Source: Rhodanobacter sp. DHB23
Lineage (GTDB): Bacteria; Pseudomonadota; Gammaproteobacteria; Xanthomonadales; Rhodanobacteraceae
Direction of reading: 5' to 3'
DNA: 64,000 nt
NCBI RefSeq assembly: GCF_014842975.1
Contig: NZ_JACYXK010000027.1
Location: forward strand, 62,001 to 126,000
This document shows, one piece after another, positions 18,822-28,303 of this stretch. Each line of letters begins with the position of its first letter. Within the stretch, counting starts at the first letter, position 1. The notes below the pieces were generated by a model. That model worked only from the letters and a program-made list of their open reading frames with translations, made no database searches and was not told the DNA's origin. Made by a program: the position numbers and the translations under genes.

Positions 18822-21800
18822 ATGAAGTGGCTGAAACGCCTCGCCATCGCCATCGCGATCCTGCTGCTGGCAGCGGCCACCACGCTGTGGTGGCTGCTGG
18901 ACACCGGCGCCGGGCTGCGCTTCGCCCTGACGCGCGCGCAATCGGCCACGCACGGCGCGCTGCAGTGGAGGCAGGCGCAAGGCGCACTGCTCGGCCCGCT
19001 GCAACTCGACGGGCTGCGCTACGACGACGGCAACGGCACGCGGATCGACGTGGCGCACGCACGCCTCGACCTGCGCTTCTGGCCGCTGCTGGCGCGCCGC
19101 CTGCACGTGCGCGAGCTCGACGCCGAGGGCGTGACCGTGGCGCTGCCGAAGAGCGACAACGCCAGCGAAAACCCCGGCGGCTTCTCGCTGCAGCCGCCCA
19201 TCGACCTGCGGCTGGACCGCGCCCACGTCGGCACGGTGCAGGTGAGCCAGGCCGGCCAGCCCGTGTTCGCCTCCGACAGCCTCGATCTCGCGGGAAGCTG
19301 GACGAAAACCGGCATCGCCATCGACACCTTGAAGCTGCGCGCGCCGGATGGGCACGTCGACCTCGAAGGCCGGCTCGCCCTCGCCAGCGGGCAGCGCGGC
19401 AACGGCAAGGCCGACTTCGCATGGCAGCTGGGCGACACCCGCTACGCCGGCCAGGTCGACGCCCACGGCGATGGCCGGCAGGCGCGACTGGAACTGCAGC
19501 TCGCGCAGCCCATGGCGGCGCACCTGCAACTCGACCTGGGGCAGGACGCCAACCACGACTGGAAGGCTGCACTGGTTGCGCCACGCTTCGACCCCAGGCC
19601 GCTGCTCGGCGACAGCGCGCCGGCATCCCTGGCGCTGTCCGTGCAGGGCCACGGCGACCGCCACGGCGGCGAGCTCGACGGCACGCTGGACCTGGACCAA
19701 TACCGCGTCCTGCTGCAACCCCTGCGCGCCAGCCTCGGCGACGACGGCAAGACGCTCGTGCTGCAGCAGCTCGCACTGGCCTCGCCGCAGGTCAAGGGCG
19801 CGCTGTCCGCCAGCGGCAGGCTGCGGCTCGATGCAAAACCGCTGGGCGGCCAACTGGCGATCCAGTGGAGCGACCTGCAACTGCCCGCCGAGCTGGCTGG
19901 CCAGCCGCTGGCCAGCACCGGCAAGCTCGAAGCGGACGGCAACGCCGAACGCTTCCACGCCAGCGGCGAGGTCGCCATCGGGCCGCCCGGCAAGCCCACG
20001 CAACTGACCCTGGACCTCGACGGCACGCCGCAGGCCATCGCCCTGCATCCGCTTGCCCTGCGGCAGGCGCAGGGCCAGTTGCAGGCGCAAGGCACACTGC
20101 AGCTGCAACCCGTGCCGGCTTGGCAGGTCCATGCCACGGCCACGCGTTTCGATCCCGGCCAGTTGTTCGCGGGCTGGAACGGCGCGCTGGATCTCGCGCT
20201 CGACAGCCAGGGCACGCTGGCGAAGACCGGTCCCGACGCCACGCTGGAACTCAAGCAACTGGGCGGGCGCCTGCGCGACCGCAGCGTCGGCGGCACGGCC
20301 AGGCTGCACCTGTCCCCGGACCGGGTGGTCGACGGGCAGCTCAAGCTTTCCTCCGGCGGCAGCACGGTGCAACTCGATGCCAGGCCGGGCCAAGGCAACG
20401 ACGCCACCCTCAAGCTCGCCATCGCCTCGCTGGGCGACTGGCTGCCTGGCGCCGCTGGGCATCTGGATGGTCAGTTCGCCATCCGCGGCCTGTGGCCGCG
20501 GCTTTCCGTCAACGGGCACCTGGACGGCAGCGCGCTGGCCTGGCAGCAGCAACGCGTGGACACGTTGCAACTCGTCGCCGGCATTCCCGACATCAGCCAC
20601 CCGGCAGGCAAGCTGGAACTGGCGACGGCGGGCTCGCACATCGGCGGCCTGCTGTTCCAGCGCATCCACCTGCTGGCCGAGGGCAGCCAGGGCGACCACC
20701 GGCTGGCGCTGGAGGCGCACGGCAGCCAGGTTTCCGGCACGCTGGCCCTGCATGGCGCGCTGAAGAACGATGCGTGGACCGGCACGCTGTCCACGCTGGA
20801 CCTCGAACCGCAGGGCCTGCCCGGCTGGCGCCTGCAGAACCCCAGCCAGTTGGCCTGGCGCGACGGCGCCTTCAGCCTCGGCGAGCTGTGCCTCACGGCA
20901 GGCGATCCGCAGCTGTGCGCCAGTGCCAGGCAGGACAAGGCCGGCAACCTCGACGCCAGCTACCGGCTGCGCGCGCTGCCGCTGGCGCTGCTGCTCAATG
21001 CCACCGGCGAGTCCGGCCTGCCGGTACGCGTGGACGGCAACCTGCAAGGCGACGGCCAGTTGCGCCGCAGCGCGGCCGGTGCGCTCAGCGGCCATGCCGA
21101 CATCGGCTCCTCCCGCGGCAGCATCACCTGGACCGGGCATGCCGACGCACCGTTGCTGAGCTACGACGACTTCGCACTGGATGCCCGGCTCGCCCCCGAC
21201 AGCCAGCGCATCGCCCTGCACGCCGCGCTCGACCACGGCGGACGTCTGGACGGCCAGATGAGCCTGACCGGCAAGCAGCAGTCGCTGGCCGGGCAACTCG
21301 ACCTGCGCCTCGACAGCCTCGCCTTCGTCGAGCTGTTCGGCGACGCGCTGGCGAACGTGCGCGGGCAGGCCAGCGGCAGCTTCCGTCTCGGCGGCACGCT
21401 GGCGCAGCCGGCCATCAGCGGCGATGCCACCCTGGCCGACTTCGCGGCCGAGGTTCCGGCCGCGGGCCTGAAACTCGCGCAGGGACGGTTGACCGCAAGC
21501 GCCATCGACGCGCACAGCCTGCGCGTCGATGGCAGCGTGCAGTCCGGCACGGGCACGCTCGCGGTGAACGGCGTCGCCGGCCTCGGCGGCGACGTCGCCA
21601 CCGACATCGCGATCAAGGGCAGCCGGTTCACCGCCGCCGACATCCCGGCCGCCAGGGTCGTGATCACGCCCGACCTGCGCCTGCAGCGCAACGCGCAAGG
21701 GCTGGACCTCGGCGGCACGGTGTCGCTGGACAGCGCCGACGTGAACCTCGACAGGCTGCCCGGCGCGGGCGCCAGCAAGGCCTCGCCCGACGTGGTGGTG

Positions 21801-22565
21801 GTCGACCGTCCGCCGCCCGAGCCGGGCAGCAGCTTGCCGTTCACCGCCACGGTGAAGGTGGACCTGGGCAGCAAGACGCACCTCGCCGGCATGGGCCTGG
21901 ACGGCCGCCTCGGCGGCGTGCTCACGGTGAACGAACGCCCCGGCCGCGCCACCACCGGCCAGGGCCAGGTCACGGTAAGCGGCACCTACAAGGCCTACGG
22001 CCAGAACCTGGCGATCCAGAGCGGCAAGCTGCTGTTCGCCAGCACGCCGATCGACAACCCGGGCCTGGACATCCGCGCGATCCGCAAGCTCAACCCCAAC
22101 GCCACCGTCGACGAGGGCCAGGAAGTGGGCCTGCAGATTTCCGGCACCGCGCAGCGCCCGGTGCTCACCGTGTTCTCCAATCCGCTGATGGAGCAGTCCG
22201 ATGCGCTCTCCTACCTGGTCACCGGCAAGCCGCTGTCGCAGGTGAAGGGTGGCGAGGGCGACATGCTGGGCGCCGCCGCGCAGGCGCTTGGCTCGGCGGC
22301 GGGCAACCTGCTGGCGAAGAGCATCGGCTCGAAGATCGGCGTGGACGACATCGGCGTCTCCAGCAACGAGGCGCTGGGCGGCAATTCCGCGTTCACCGTG
22401 GGCAAGTACCTCTCGCCACGGCTCTACCTCAGCTACGGCGTAGGTCTTTTCGAACCCGGCCAGGTCGTCACGCTGCGCTACCGGCTCAACCATCGCTGGA
22501 ATTTCGAGGCGCAGAGCGCCACCGACTTCAATCGCGCCAGTTTCAACTACCGCTACGAGCGCTGA
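18822..22565 (+). CDS. tamB: Translocation and assembly module protein TamB
   Basis: A very large AsmA-like bridge protein spanning the periplasm between inner membrane and TamA, 1247 residues (E. coli 1259). The N-terminal signal anchor is MKWLKRLAIAIAILLLAAAT. A long beta-taco made of repeated L-x-D and G-x-L strands follows. The C-terminal DUF490 domain ends with LSPRLYLSYGVGLFEPGQVV and LRYRLNHRWNFEAQS, the canonical TamB end. A GGAGG ribosome-binding site lies about 11 bases upstream. It pairs with tamA directly upstream. Confidence 0.95.
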   Translation: MKWLKRLAIAIAILLLAAATTLWWLLDTGAGLRFALTRAQSATHGALQWRQAQGALLGPLQLDGLRYDDGNGTRIDVAHARLDLRFWPLLARRLHVRELDAEGVTVALPKSDNASENPGGFSLQPPIDLRLDRAHVGTVQVSQAGQPVFASDSLDLAGSWTKTGIAIDTLKLRAPDGHVDLEGRLALASGQRGNGKADFAWQLGDTRYAGQVDAHGDGRQARLELQLAQPMAAHLQLDLGQDANHDWKAALVAPRFDPRPLLGDSAPASLALSVQGHGDRHGGELDGTLDLDQYRVLLQPLRASLGDDGKTLVLQQLALASPQVKGALSASGRLRLDAKPLGGQLAIQWSDLQLPAELAGQPLASTGKLEADGNAERFHASGEVAIGPPGKPTQLTLDLDGTPQAIALHPLALRQAQGQLQAQGTLQLQPVPAWQVHATATRFDPGQLFAGWNGALDLALDSQGTLAKTGPDATLELKQLGGRLRDRSVGGTARLHLSPDRVVDGQLKLSSGGSTVQLDARPGQGNDATLKLAIASLGDWLPGAAGHLDGQFAIRGLWPRLSVNGHLDGSALAWQQQRVDTLQLVAGIPDISHPAGKLELATAGSHIGGLLFQRIHLLAEGSQGDHRLALEAHGSQVSGTLALHGALKNDAWTGTLSTLDLEPQGLPGWRLQNPSQLAWRDGAFSLGELCLTAGDPQLCASARQDKAGNLDASYRLRALPLALLLNATGESGLPVRVDGNLQGDGQLRRSAAGALSGHADIGSSRGSITWTGHADAPLLSYDDFALDARLAPDSQRIALHAALDHGGRLDGQMSLTGKQQSLAGQLDLRLDSLAFVELFGDALANVRGQASGSFRLGGTLAQPAISGDATLADFAAEVPAAGLKLAQGRLTASAIDAHSLRVDGSVQSGTGTLAVNGVAGLGGDVATDIAIKGSRFTAADIPAARVVITPDLRLQRNAQGLDLGGTVSLDSADVNLDRLPGAGASKASPDVVVVDRPPPEPGSSLPFTATVKVDLGSKTHLAGMGLDGRLGGVLTVNERPGRATTGQGQVTVSGTYKAYGQNLAIQSGKLLFASTPIDNPGLDIRAIRKLNPNATVDEGQEVGLQISGTAQRPVLTVFSNPLMEQSDALSYLVTGKPLSQVKGGEGDMLGAAAQALGSAAGNLLAKSIGSKIGVDDIGVSSNEALGGNSAFTVGKYLSPRLYLSYGVGLFEPGQVVTLRYRLNHRWNFEAQSATDFNRASFNYRYER

Positions 22566-22713
22566 ATCCGCGCGCAAGAAAATTCACGCATCGTCCGTAC
22601 TTGCCGAATCGCGCATGACCGGCGTACCGCGTGTCACCGTCGTCGTGCCATGCTCATGGCGATAATCGCCGCACCGTTTCCGTTCCGTCGTCACCCACCA
22701 TGGAGTGCCTCCG

Positions 22714-24351
22714 ATGATCGACCGAGCCTTTCCCCGCAACGCCGCCTGCACGTTGCTGTGCGCCGGCGTGGTGATGCTGGCCGGCTGCAACAAGGCCGCC
22801 GATTCGCAGGCCGCGAACCCGGCCGCCGCCGGCAGCGCACCCGCCACCACCGGCACCAGCGCGCAGCAGTCCGCACCCTATACGCCGCCTTCCGCCGACC
22901 AGCTGTACCAGATGGTGGCGCCGATCGCCCTATTCCCCGACAAGCTGGTGGCGCAGGTGCTGGCCGGCTCGACCTACCCCGACCAGATCACCGCCGCCGA
23001 CAACATGCTGCGGCAGCAGCCCAACCTGACTGGCGCGGCGCTGACCGCTGCGGTGAATCCGCAACCCTGGGATCCCAGCGTGAAGGGCCTGACGCAGTTC
23101 CCCTCCGTGCTGGACCAGATGGCGCAGAACATCCCGTGGACGACCGCGCTGGGCGAGGCCTACGTCAACGACCCGTCCGACGTGATGAACGCCATCCAGG
23201 TGATGCGCCAGCGCGCGCAGAGCAACGGCAGCCTGCGCAGCTCGGCGCAGATGCAGGTGGTCAGCCAGGCCCAGGCCGCGCCGGCCGACGAACAGGTGGT
23301 CGACGAAGGCGGGGCGCAGCCCGCGTACGACGGCCCCGCCGAGGTGCCACCGCCACCGCAGACCATCGAGATCCTGCCGGCGCAGCCCGACACGGTGTAC
23401 GTACCGCAATACGACCCCGAAACCGTGTACGGCGAACCGGTCGCGGCCTACCCCGGCTACACCTATGCCCAGCCCGCCGGCTACAGCACCGGCCAGATCG
23501 TCGCGACCGGCGCCATCGCCTTCGGCGTGGGCATCGTGGTGGGCGCGCTGCTCGAGCACCACCACGACAACGGCCCCGCCCCGGCCCCGAATCCCGGCTG
23601 GGGCTGGAACAGCTGGGGCATGAACTGGGGCAGGCACGGCGGCGGCCCGCAAGGCCAGGGCGGCGGCTGGCAGCGCCCGGCGGTGGTGCACAACAACAGC
23701 GTCTATGTCTCGCGCTCCACCACCATCGTCAACCGCTACGTCACCAACAACATCAACAACAGCCGCACGGTCAACTACACCAACAGCAACAACCGCACGG
23801 TCAACAACAGCACGGTCGACAACCGCTACGCCGGCAATGGCGCGGCCGATGGCCGCGCACCCGCGGCAGCCGCGCAAAGGCCCGCCACGCAACCCATGAC
23901 CATGCCGCACTTCGGCACGCCGGTGCGTGGCGCCGAACCTGCGCGATTCGGGCAGGCGCGCACCGGCGCCCCTGCCCAACCGGTACCGCGCGCCGCCGGG
24001 GAGCCGCGCACGGCGGCAGCTCCTCGCCCCGCCGAAGCGCCGCGCGCAGCCGCAGTGCCGCGCCCAGTCGAGGCACCGCGTGAAGCCGCACGTCCCGAAG
24101 CCGCGCGTCCGGCCCCGCAGCCACAGCCCATGCGCCAGGCACCGCGTCCTGCCCCCGCCCAGGCCGCCGCACCGCGGCCGATGGAACAGCCGCGGGAGAT
24201 GGAACGCGCGCCGGAGGCGGCCGCGCCGCGGCCGGAAGCCAGGCCCCAGCCGGCGCCCGCCCCGGCCGCCCGTCCTGCGCCCGCCGAGCAGCACCCGGCC
24301 GCCAAGCCCGCGCACGCGCCGCCGAAGAAGCACGACGACGAGCACCACTGA
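22714..24351 (+). CDS. DUF3300 lipoprotein
   Basis: A 545-residue secreted lipoprotein with lipobox MLAGC (Cys25). The DUF3300 domain occupies about residues 60-290 (YQMVAPIALFPDKLVAQVL, AVNPQPWDPSVKGLTQFPSV, YVPQYDPETVYGEP). A hydrophobic Gly-rich segment (IVATGAIAFGVGIVVGALLE), an Asn/Thr-rich stretch and a long low-complexity Ala/Pro/Arg/Glu tail follow. The tail is probably disordered. Function of the family is unknown. The ATG at 22714 has a GGAG ribosome-binding site nine bases upstream. A GC hairpin follows the stop. Confidence 0.88.
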   Translation: MIDRAFPRNAACTLLCAGVVMLAGCNKAADSQAANPAAAGSAPATTGTSAQQSAPYTPPSADQLYQMVAPIALFPDKLVAQVLAGSTYPDQITAADNMLRQQPNLTGAALTAAVNPQPWDPSVKGLTQFPSVLDQMAQNIPWTTALGEAYVNDPSDVMNAIQVMRQRAQSNGSLRSSAQMQVVSQAQAAPADEQVVDEGGAQPAYDGPAEVPPPPQTIEILPAQPDTVYVPQYDPETVYGEPVAAYPGYTYAQPAGYSTGQIVATGAIAFGVGIVVGALLEHHHDNGPAPAPNPGWGWNSWGMNWGRHGGGPQGQGGGWQRPAVVHNNSVYVSRSTTIVNRYVTNNINNSRTVNYTNSNNRTVNNSTVDNRYAGNGAADGRAPAAAAQRPATQPMTMPHFGTPVRGAEPARFGQARTGAPAQPVPRAAGEPRTAAAPRPAEAPRAAAVPRPVEAPREAARPEAARPAPQPQPMRQAPRPAPAQAAAPRPMEQPREMERAPEAAAPRPEARPQPAPAPAARPAPAEQHPAAKPAHAPPKKHDDEHH

Positions 24352-24365
24352 CGGCGCGGCCGGTC

Positions 24366-24394
24366 CCGGGAGCGCACGCGTGCTGCGCTCCCGG
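24366..24394. terminator. Hairpin after the DUF3300 gene
   Basis: CCGGGAGCGCA (24366-24376) pairs perfectly with TGCGCTCCCGG (24384-24394) around a seven-base loop, 15 bases after the stop codon. No clean T-run follows, so termination efficiency is uncertain. Confidence 0.5.
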
Positions 24395-24465
24395 CCTTCC
24401 GGCACCTGCAACAGCACCTGCATGGGGTTATCGTGCTCGCCTCCCAAGACAGCGAGGTGGCACCC

Positions 24466-26532
24466 ATGCAACGTACCCGATGGATCCTGGCCGCGGCGAT
24501 CGCCGCCGCGCTCTGCGGCACGCCCGCCCTTGCCGCCACGCCCGCCGCGCACGACCCCGACATCGGCATCGACCTCGCCGGCATCGACCACTCCGTGCAG
24601 CCCGGCGACGAATTCTTCGACTACGCCAACGGCAATTGGCTGAAGACCGCGCAGATCCCCGCCGACCGCTCCAGCACCGGCACCTTCCTGAAGATCTTCG
24701 AGCTCACCGAGCAGCACACCGCCGACCTGATCAGGAATGCCGGCGCCAGCCACCCCGCCGCCGGCAGCAACGCGCGCAAGATCGCCGACTACTACGCGGC
24801 GTACATGGATGAGGCCGCGATCGGGCAGCACGGCCTCGCGCCGCTGAAGGGCGAACTCGCCGCCATCGACGCCATCGCCTCGAAGGACGACCTTGCCCGC
24901 GTGCTGGGTAGCCGCCTGCGCGCCGACGTGGATCCGATCAACGCCACCAACTTCCACACCGAGAACCTGTTCGGCCTGTTCGTGACGCAGGGGCTGGAAG
25001 ATCCCTCGCACACCGTCGCCTACCTGCTGCAGGGCGGCCTGGCCATGCCCAGCCGCGACTACTACCTCGCCGACGATCCGAACATGGCGGCGTTCCGCAG
25101 CCAGTACCGCACCTACGTGGTGGCGCTGCTGAAGCAGGCCGGCATCGCCGACGCGGAGGCCAAGGCCGCCACGGTGATAGCCCTGGAAACCAGGATTGCC
25201 AAGGCGCAGGAAAGCCTGGTCGACAGCCAGGACGTGCACAAGGCGAACAACCTGTGGAGCATGGCCGACTTCGCGCAGAAGGCGCCGGGCCTGGACTGGG
25301 CCGCCTACTTCAAGGCCGCCGGCCTGGGCGGGCAGCAGCAGATCGACGCATGGCAGTCCGGCGCCATCAGCGGCCTCGCCGCGCTGGTCGGCAGCGAACC
25401 GCTGGACGCGTGGAAGACCCTGCTCACCTTCCACACGCTGGACAGCGCCGCGCCGCTGCTGCCCAAGGCCTATGCCGACCTCCACTTCGGTTTCTACGGC
25501 CACACCCTGCAGGGCACGCCGCAGCAGCAGCCGCGCTGGAAGCTCGCGGTGGGCGCCACCAATACCGACCTCGGCGACGCGGTGGGCCAGCTCTACGTGC
25601 AGAAGTATTTCCCCGCCTCCTCCAAGGCCGAAGTGCAGCGGCTGGTGAAGAACCTGATCGCCGCCTTCGACGAGCGCCTCGACACGCTGAGCTGGATGAC
25701 CCCGGCCACGCGCGCCAAGGCCAAGGAGAAGCTGGTCACGCTGAAGGTGGGCGTGGGCTACCCCGAACACTGGCGCGACTACGCCAACCTGCAGGTCAGC
25801 GCCGACGACCCGCTGGGCAACCACCTGCGCGCGGAGCAGCATGAATACGCACACCAGCTCGCCAAGCTGGGCCAGCCGGTGGACCGCGGCGAGTGGTGGA
25901 TGACGCCGCAGACGGTGAACGCGGTGAACCTGCCGCTGCAGAACGCGCTGAACTTCCCCGCCGCGATCCTGCAGGCGCCGTTCTTCGATCCGAAGGCCGA
26001 CGCCGCCGCCAACTACGGCGCGATCGGCGCCATCATCGGCCACGAGATCAGCCACAGCTTCGACAACACCGGCGCCGACTTCGACGCGCAGGGCAAGATG
26101 GAAAACTGGTGGACGCCCGCCGACGAGGCGCACTTCAAGAGCGCCACCGCGCAACTGGCCAGGCAGTTCGACCAGTACGAGGCGCTGCCCGGCCTGCACG
26201 TCAGCGGCGAGCAGACGCTGGGCGAGGACATCGCCGACGTTTCCGGCCTCACCATCGCCTACCTCGCGTACCACAAGTCGCTGGGCGGCAAGCCCGCGCC
26301 GGTGATCGACGGGCTCAGCGGCGACCAGCGCTTCTTCCTGGCCTTCGGCCAGGCCTGGCGCTCGAAGATCCGCGACGCCGCCCAGCGCCAGCGCCTCGCC
26401 ATCGACGTGCATGCCCCCGCCGAGTTCCGTGCGCTCACCGTGCGCAACCTCGACGCGTGGTATTCGGCGTTCAACGTGCAGCCCGGACAGAAGCTGTACC
26501 TCGCGCCCGACCAGCGCGTGAAGATCTGGTAA
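24466..26532 (+). CDS. M13-family zinc metallopeptidase (PepO/neprilysin-like)
   Basis: A secreted or periplasmic oligopeptidase of 688 residues. The signal peptide is at 1-23 (MQRTRWILAAAIAAALCGTPALA). The neprilysin N-terminal domain includes VQPGDEFFDYANGNWLKTA. The zinc site is HEISH at 526-530 within AIIGHEISHSFDNTGADFD, with the third ligand Glu587 in GEDIADVSG. The substrate-binding segment reads VNAVNLPLQNALNFPAAIL rather than the usual NAYY form, a small deviation near the active site. A GAGG ribosome-binding site precedes the ATG at 24466, and an intrinsic terminator follows. Confidence 0.94.
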   Translation: MQRTRWILAAAIAAALCGTPALAATPAAHDPDIGIDLAGIDHSVQPGDEFFDYANGNWLKTAQIPADRSSTGTFLKIFELTEQHTADLIRNAGASHPAAGSNARKIADYYAAYMDEAAIGQHGLAPLKGELAAIDAIASKDDLARVLGSRLRADVDPINATNFHTENLFGLFVTQGLEDPSHTVAYLLQGGLAMPSRDYYLADDPNMAAFRSQYRTYVVALLKQAGIADAEAKAATVIALETRIAKAQESLVDSQDVHKANNLWSMADFAQKAPGLDWAAYFKAAGLGGQQQIDAWQSGAISGLAALVGSEPLDAWKTLLTFHTLDSAAPLLPKAYADLHFGFYGHTLQGTPQQQPRWKLAVGATNTDLGDAVGQLYVQKYFPASSKAEVQRLVKNLIAAFDERLDTLSWMTPATRAKAKEKLVTLKVGVGYPEHWRDYANLQVSADDPLGNHLRAEQHEYAHQLAKLGQPVDRGEWWMTPQTVNAVNLPLQNALNFPAAILQAPFFDPKADAAANYGAIGAIIGHEISHSFDNTGADFDAQGKMENWWTPADEAHFKSATAQLARQFDQYEALPGLHVSGEQTLGEDIADVSGLTIAYLAYHKSLGGKPAPVIDGLSGDQRFFLAFGQAWRSKIRDAAQRQRLAIDVHAPAEFRALTVRNLDAWYSAFNVQPGQKLYLAPDQRVKIW

Positions 26533-26559
26533 GCGCCACCCGCCGCGTCTGGACCACGG

Positions 26560-26590
26560 AAAAACCGCGCCCGGAAAGGCGCGGTTTTTT
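26560..26590 (+). terminator. Rho-independent terminator after the M13 peptidase
   Basis: The 12-bp stem AAAAACCGCGCC (26560-26571) pairs with GGCGCGGTTTTT (26578-26589) and ends in a run of six T. It is the most canonical intrinsic terminator in the window and works in both directions. The next gene starts only six bases further on, so its promoter or leader must overlap this element. Confidence 0.9.
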
Positions 26591-26595
26591 CCATA

Positions 26596-28215
26596 ATGGC
26601 GGACATGCAAAACACCAAGCCGATTCCGCCCGCGCTGCGCAAACTGCTGGACGACGCCCGGCGTGCCCATGCCCGCGGCGACCACGCGCACGCCGGCCAG
26701 CTCGCCGCGCACGCCACGCAGATGGATGCCGGCTGCGCCGAGGCGCACCACCTCGCCGGGCTGGCCTGCCTGGACACCGGCCAGCTGGGCCGCGCGCTGG
26801 AGCACCTGAACCGCGCCGTGGCGATCGAGACCGAGAACGCCGAATACGCCACGCACTTCGCGCGCGCGCTGGCGATGTCCGGCCGCCGCGGCCATGCCCT
26901 GCAGGTCGCCAACATCGCCTACGCGCTGACGCCCACCGACCCGCTGACGCTGGACGCGCTGGGCGGCGTCTACATGCAATGCAACGCCCACGAGCGCGCC
27001 AGCGCCATGTTCCGCCGCGCAGTGGCCGCGCTGCCGGACCACGCAATGTGCCGCTTCAATGCCGCGGTGACCGTCACCTTCACCGGCAACCTCGCCGTCG
27101 CCGAGGCGCACTTCGACGCCTGCATCGAGCGCATGCCGACCTGCTGGCAGGCCTACGGGCTGCGCTCGCGCCTGCGCCTGCAGACGGCGGACGACAACCA
27201 CGTCGAGGCCCTGCGCACGCTGCTGGCCCGGCATCCCGCCGAGGTCGACGCGCAGATCCACCTGCACAGCGCGCTCGCCAAGGAATGCGAGGACCTCGGC
27301 GACTACGCCGCCGCCTTCGAGCACATGCGCCTGGGCAAGGCCGCCGCACGCACGCGGGTGGACTACCGGCCCGAGCAGGACCGCGCGCTGGTCGATGCGC
27401 TGATCGCGGCGTTCCCGGGCCCCGTGGCCACCGACTCCGGCTACGGCAGCGACGAGCCCATCTTCGTCGTGGGCATGCCGCGCTCCGGCACCACGCTGGT
27501 GGAGCGCGTCCTGTCCAGCCACCCGGACGTGTATTCCGCCGGCGAGCTGATGGATTTCGGCATGCAGCTCTGCCGCCTCGCGCCCGCGGGCGCGCCGGCC
27601 AGGCTCGGCCCGGAGCTGGTCGCGCAGTCGCACCGCTACGACTGGCACCAGCTCGGCCTGCGCTACGTGGACGCCACCCGTCCGCAGACGACGCTCAAGC
27701 CGCGCTTCATTGACAAGCTGCCGCACAACTTCCTCAACCTCGGCATGATCGCCAAGGCGCTGCCGAAGGCGAAGATCGTCTGCCTGCGCCGCCATCCGCT
27801 GGACACTTGCCTCAGCAATTTCCGCGAAGCCTTCGCGGAAGACTCCGCCTTCCACGGCTACAGCTTCGACCTGCTCGATATCGGCCGCTTCTACATCCAG
27901 TTCGACCGCCTGATGGCGCACTGGGACACCGTGCTGCCCGGCCGCATCCTGCAGCTGGACTACGAGACCCTGGTGGCCGAGCAGGAAGCCACCACCCGCC
28001 GGCTGCTCGCCCACTGCGGGCTGGAATGGCACGACGCCTGCCTGGCCTTCCAGCGCAACACCTCCGCCGTCGCCACCGCCAGCACCGCGCAGGTGCGCGA
28101 AGGCATGCATCGCCGCGCCGTGGGGCGCTGGCAGAAATTCCGCCCGTGGCTGGGGCCGCTGGAGGAGTTGCTGCGCGACGCGGGCATCGATACCTCGACG
28201 GCAGCGCGGAGTTGA
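26596..28215 (+). CDS. TPR-repeat sulfotransferase family protein
   Basis: A 539-residue protein. Residues about 10-270 are tetratricopeptide-like helices (AEAHHLAGLACLDTGQLGRA, ERASAMFRRAVAALPDHA). Residues about 288-525 are a sulfotransferase domain. The 5'-PSB loop for PAPS is FVVGMPRSGTTLVERVLSSH (R296) and the 3'-PB motif is CLRRHPLDTCLSNF. TPR-linked sulfotransferases of this kind occur widely in Xanthomonadales with unknown acceptors. The start is either 26596 or the ATG at 26605; a terminator lies immediately upstream. Confidence 0.86.
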   Translation: MADMQNTKPIPPALRKLLDDARRAHARGDHAHAGQLAAHATQMDAGCAEAHHLAGLACLDTGQLGRALEHLNRAVAIETENAEYATHFARALAMSGRRGHALQVANIAYALTPTDPLTLDALGGVYMQCNAHERASAMFRRAVAALPDHAMCRFNAAVTVTFTGNLAVAEAHFDACIERMPTCWQAYGLRSRLRLQTADDNHVEALRTLLARHPAEVDAQIHLHSALAKECEDLGDYAAAFEHMRLGKAAARTRVDYRPEQDRALVDALIAAFPGPVATDSGYGSDEPIFVVGMPRSGTTLVERVLSSHPDVYSAGELMDFGMQLCRLAPAGAPARLGPELVAQSHRYDWHQLGLRYVDATRPQTTLKPRFIDKLPHNFLNLGMIAKALPKAKIVCLRRHPLDTCLSNFREAFAEDSAFHGYSFDLLDIGRFYIQFDRLMAHWDTVLPGRILQLDYETLVAEQEATTRRLLAHCGLEWHDACLAFQRNTSAVATASTAQVREGMHRRAVGRWQKFRPWLGPLEELLRDAGIDTSTAARS

Positions 28216-28237
28216 AGGGCGGACGCGCGCAACGGCA

Positions 28238-28256
28238 GGACCAGGCAAACCGTCGC
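28238..28256. repeat. 19-bp direct repeat, left copy
   Basis: GGACCAGGCAAACCGTCGC, identical to 29678-29696. The two copies flank the retropepsin-like gene and are 1440 bases apart. This copy begins 22 bases after the sulfotransferase stop. Confidence 0.85.
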
Positions 28257-28303
28257 TAGGTAGCCCTATCGGCGGGTGTTTCCAGATCACGGAGCCAGGA
28301 AAC

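Noticed and set aside
18408-22577. A 1389-codon antisense frame opposite tamB
   Set aside because: Codon shadow of tamB; the composition mirrors its third positions and there is no domain.
28235-28303. Possible c-di-GMP-I (GEMM) riboswitch, because GGCAAACC occurs in the direct repeats and one precedes a GGDEF gene
   Set aside because: The tetraloop-receptor segment GACGCAAAGCC and the second aptamer stem are missing in both copies; only the eight-base core matches.
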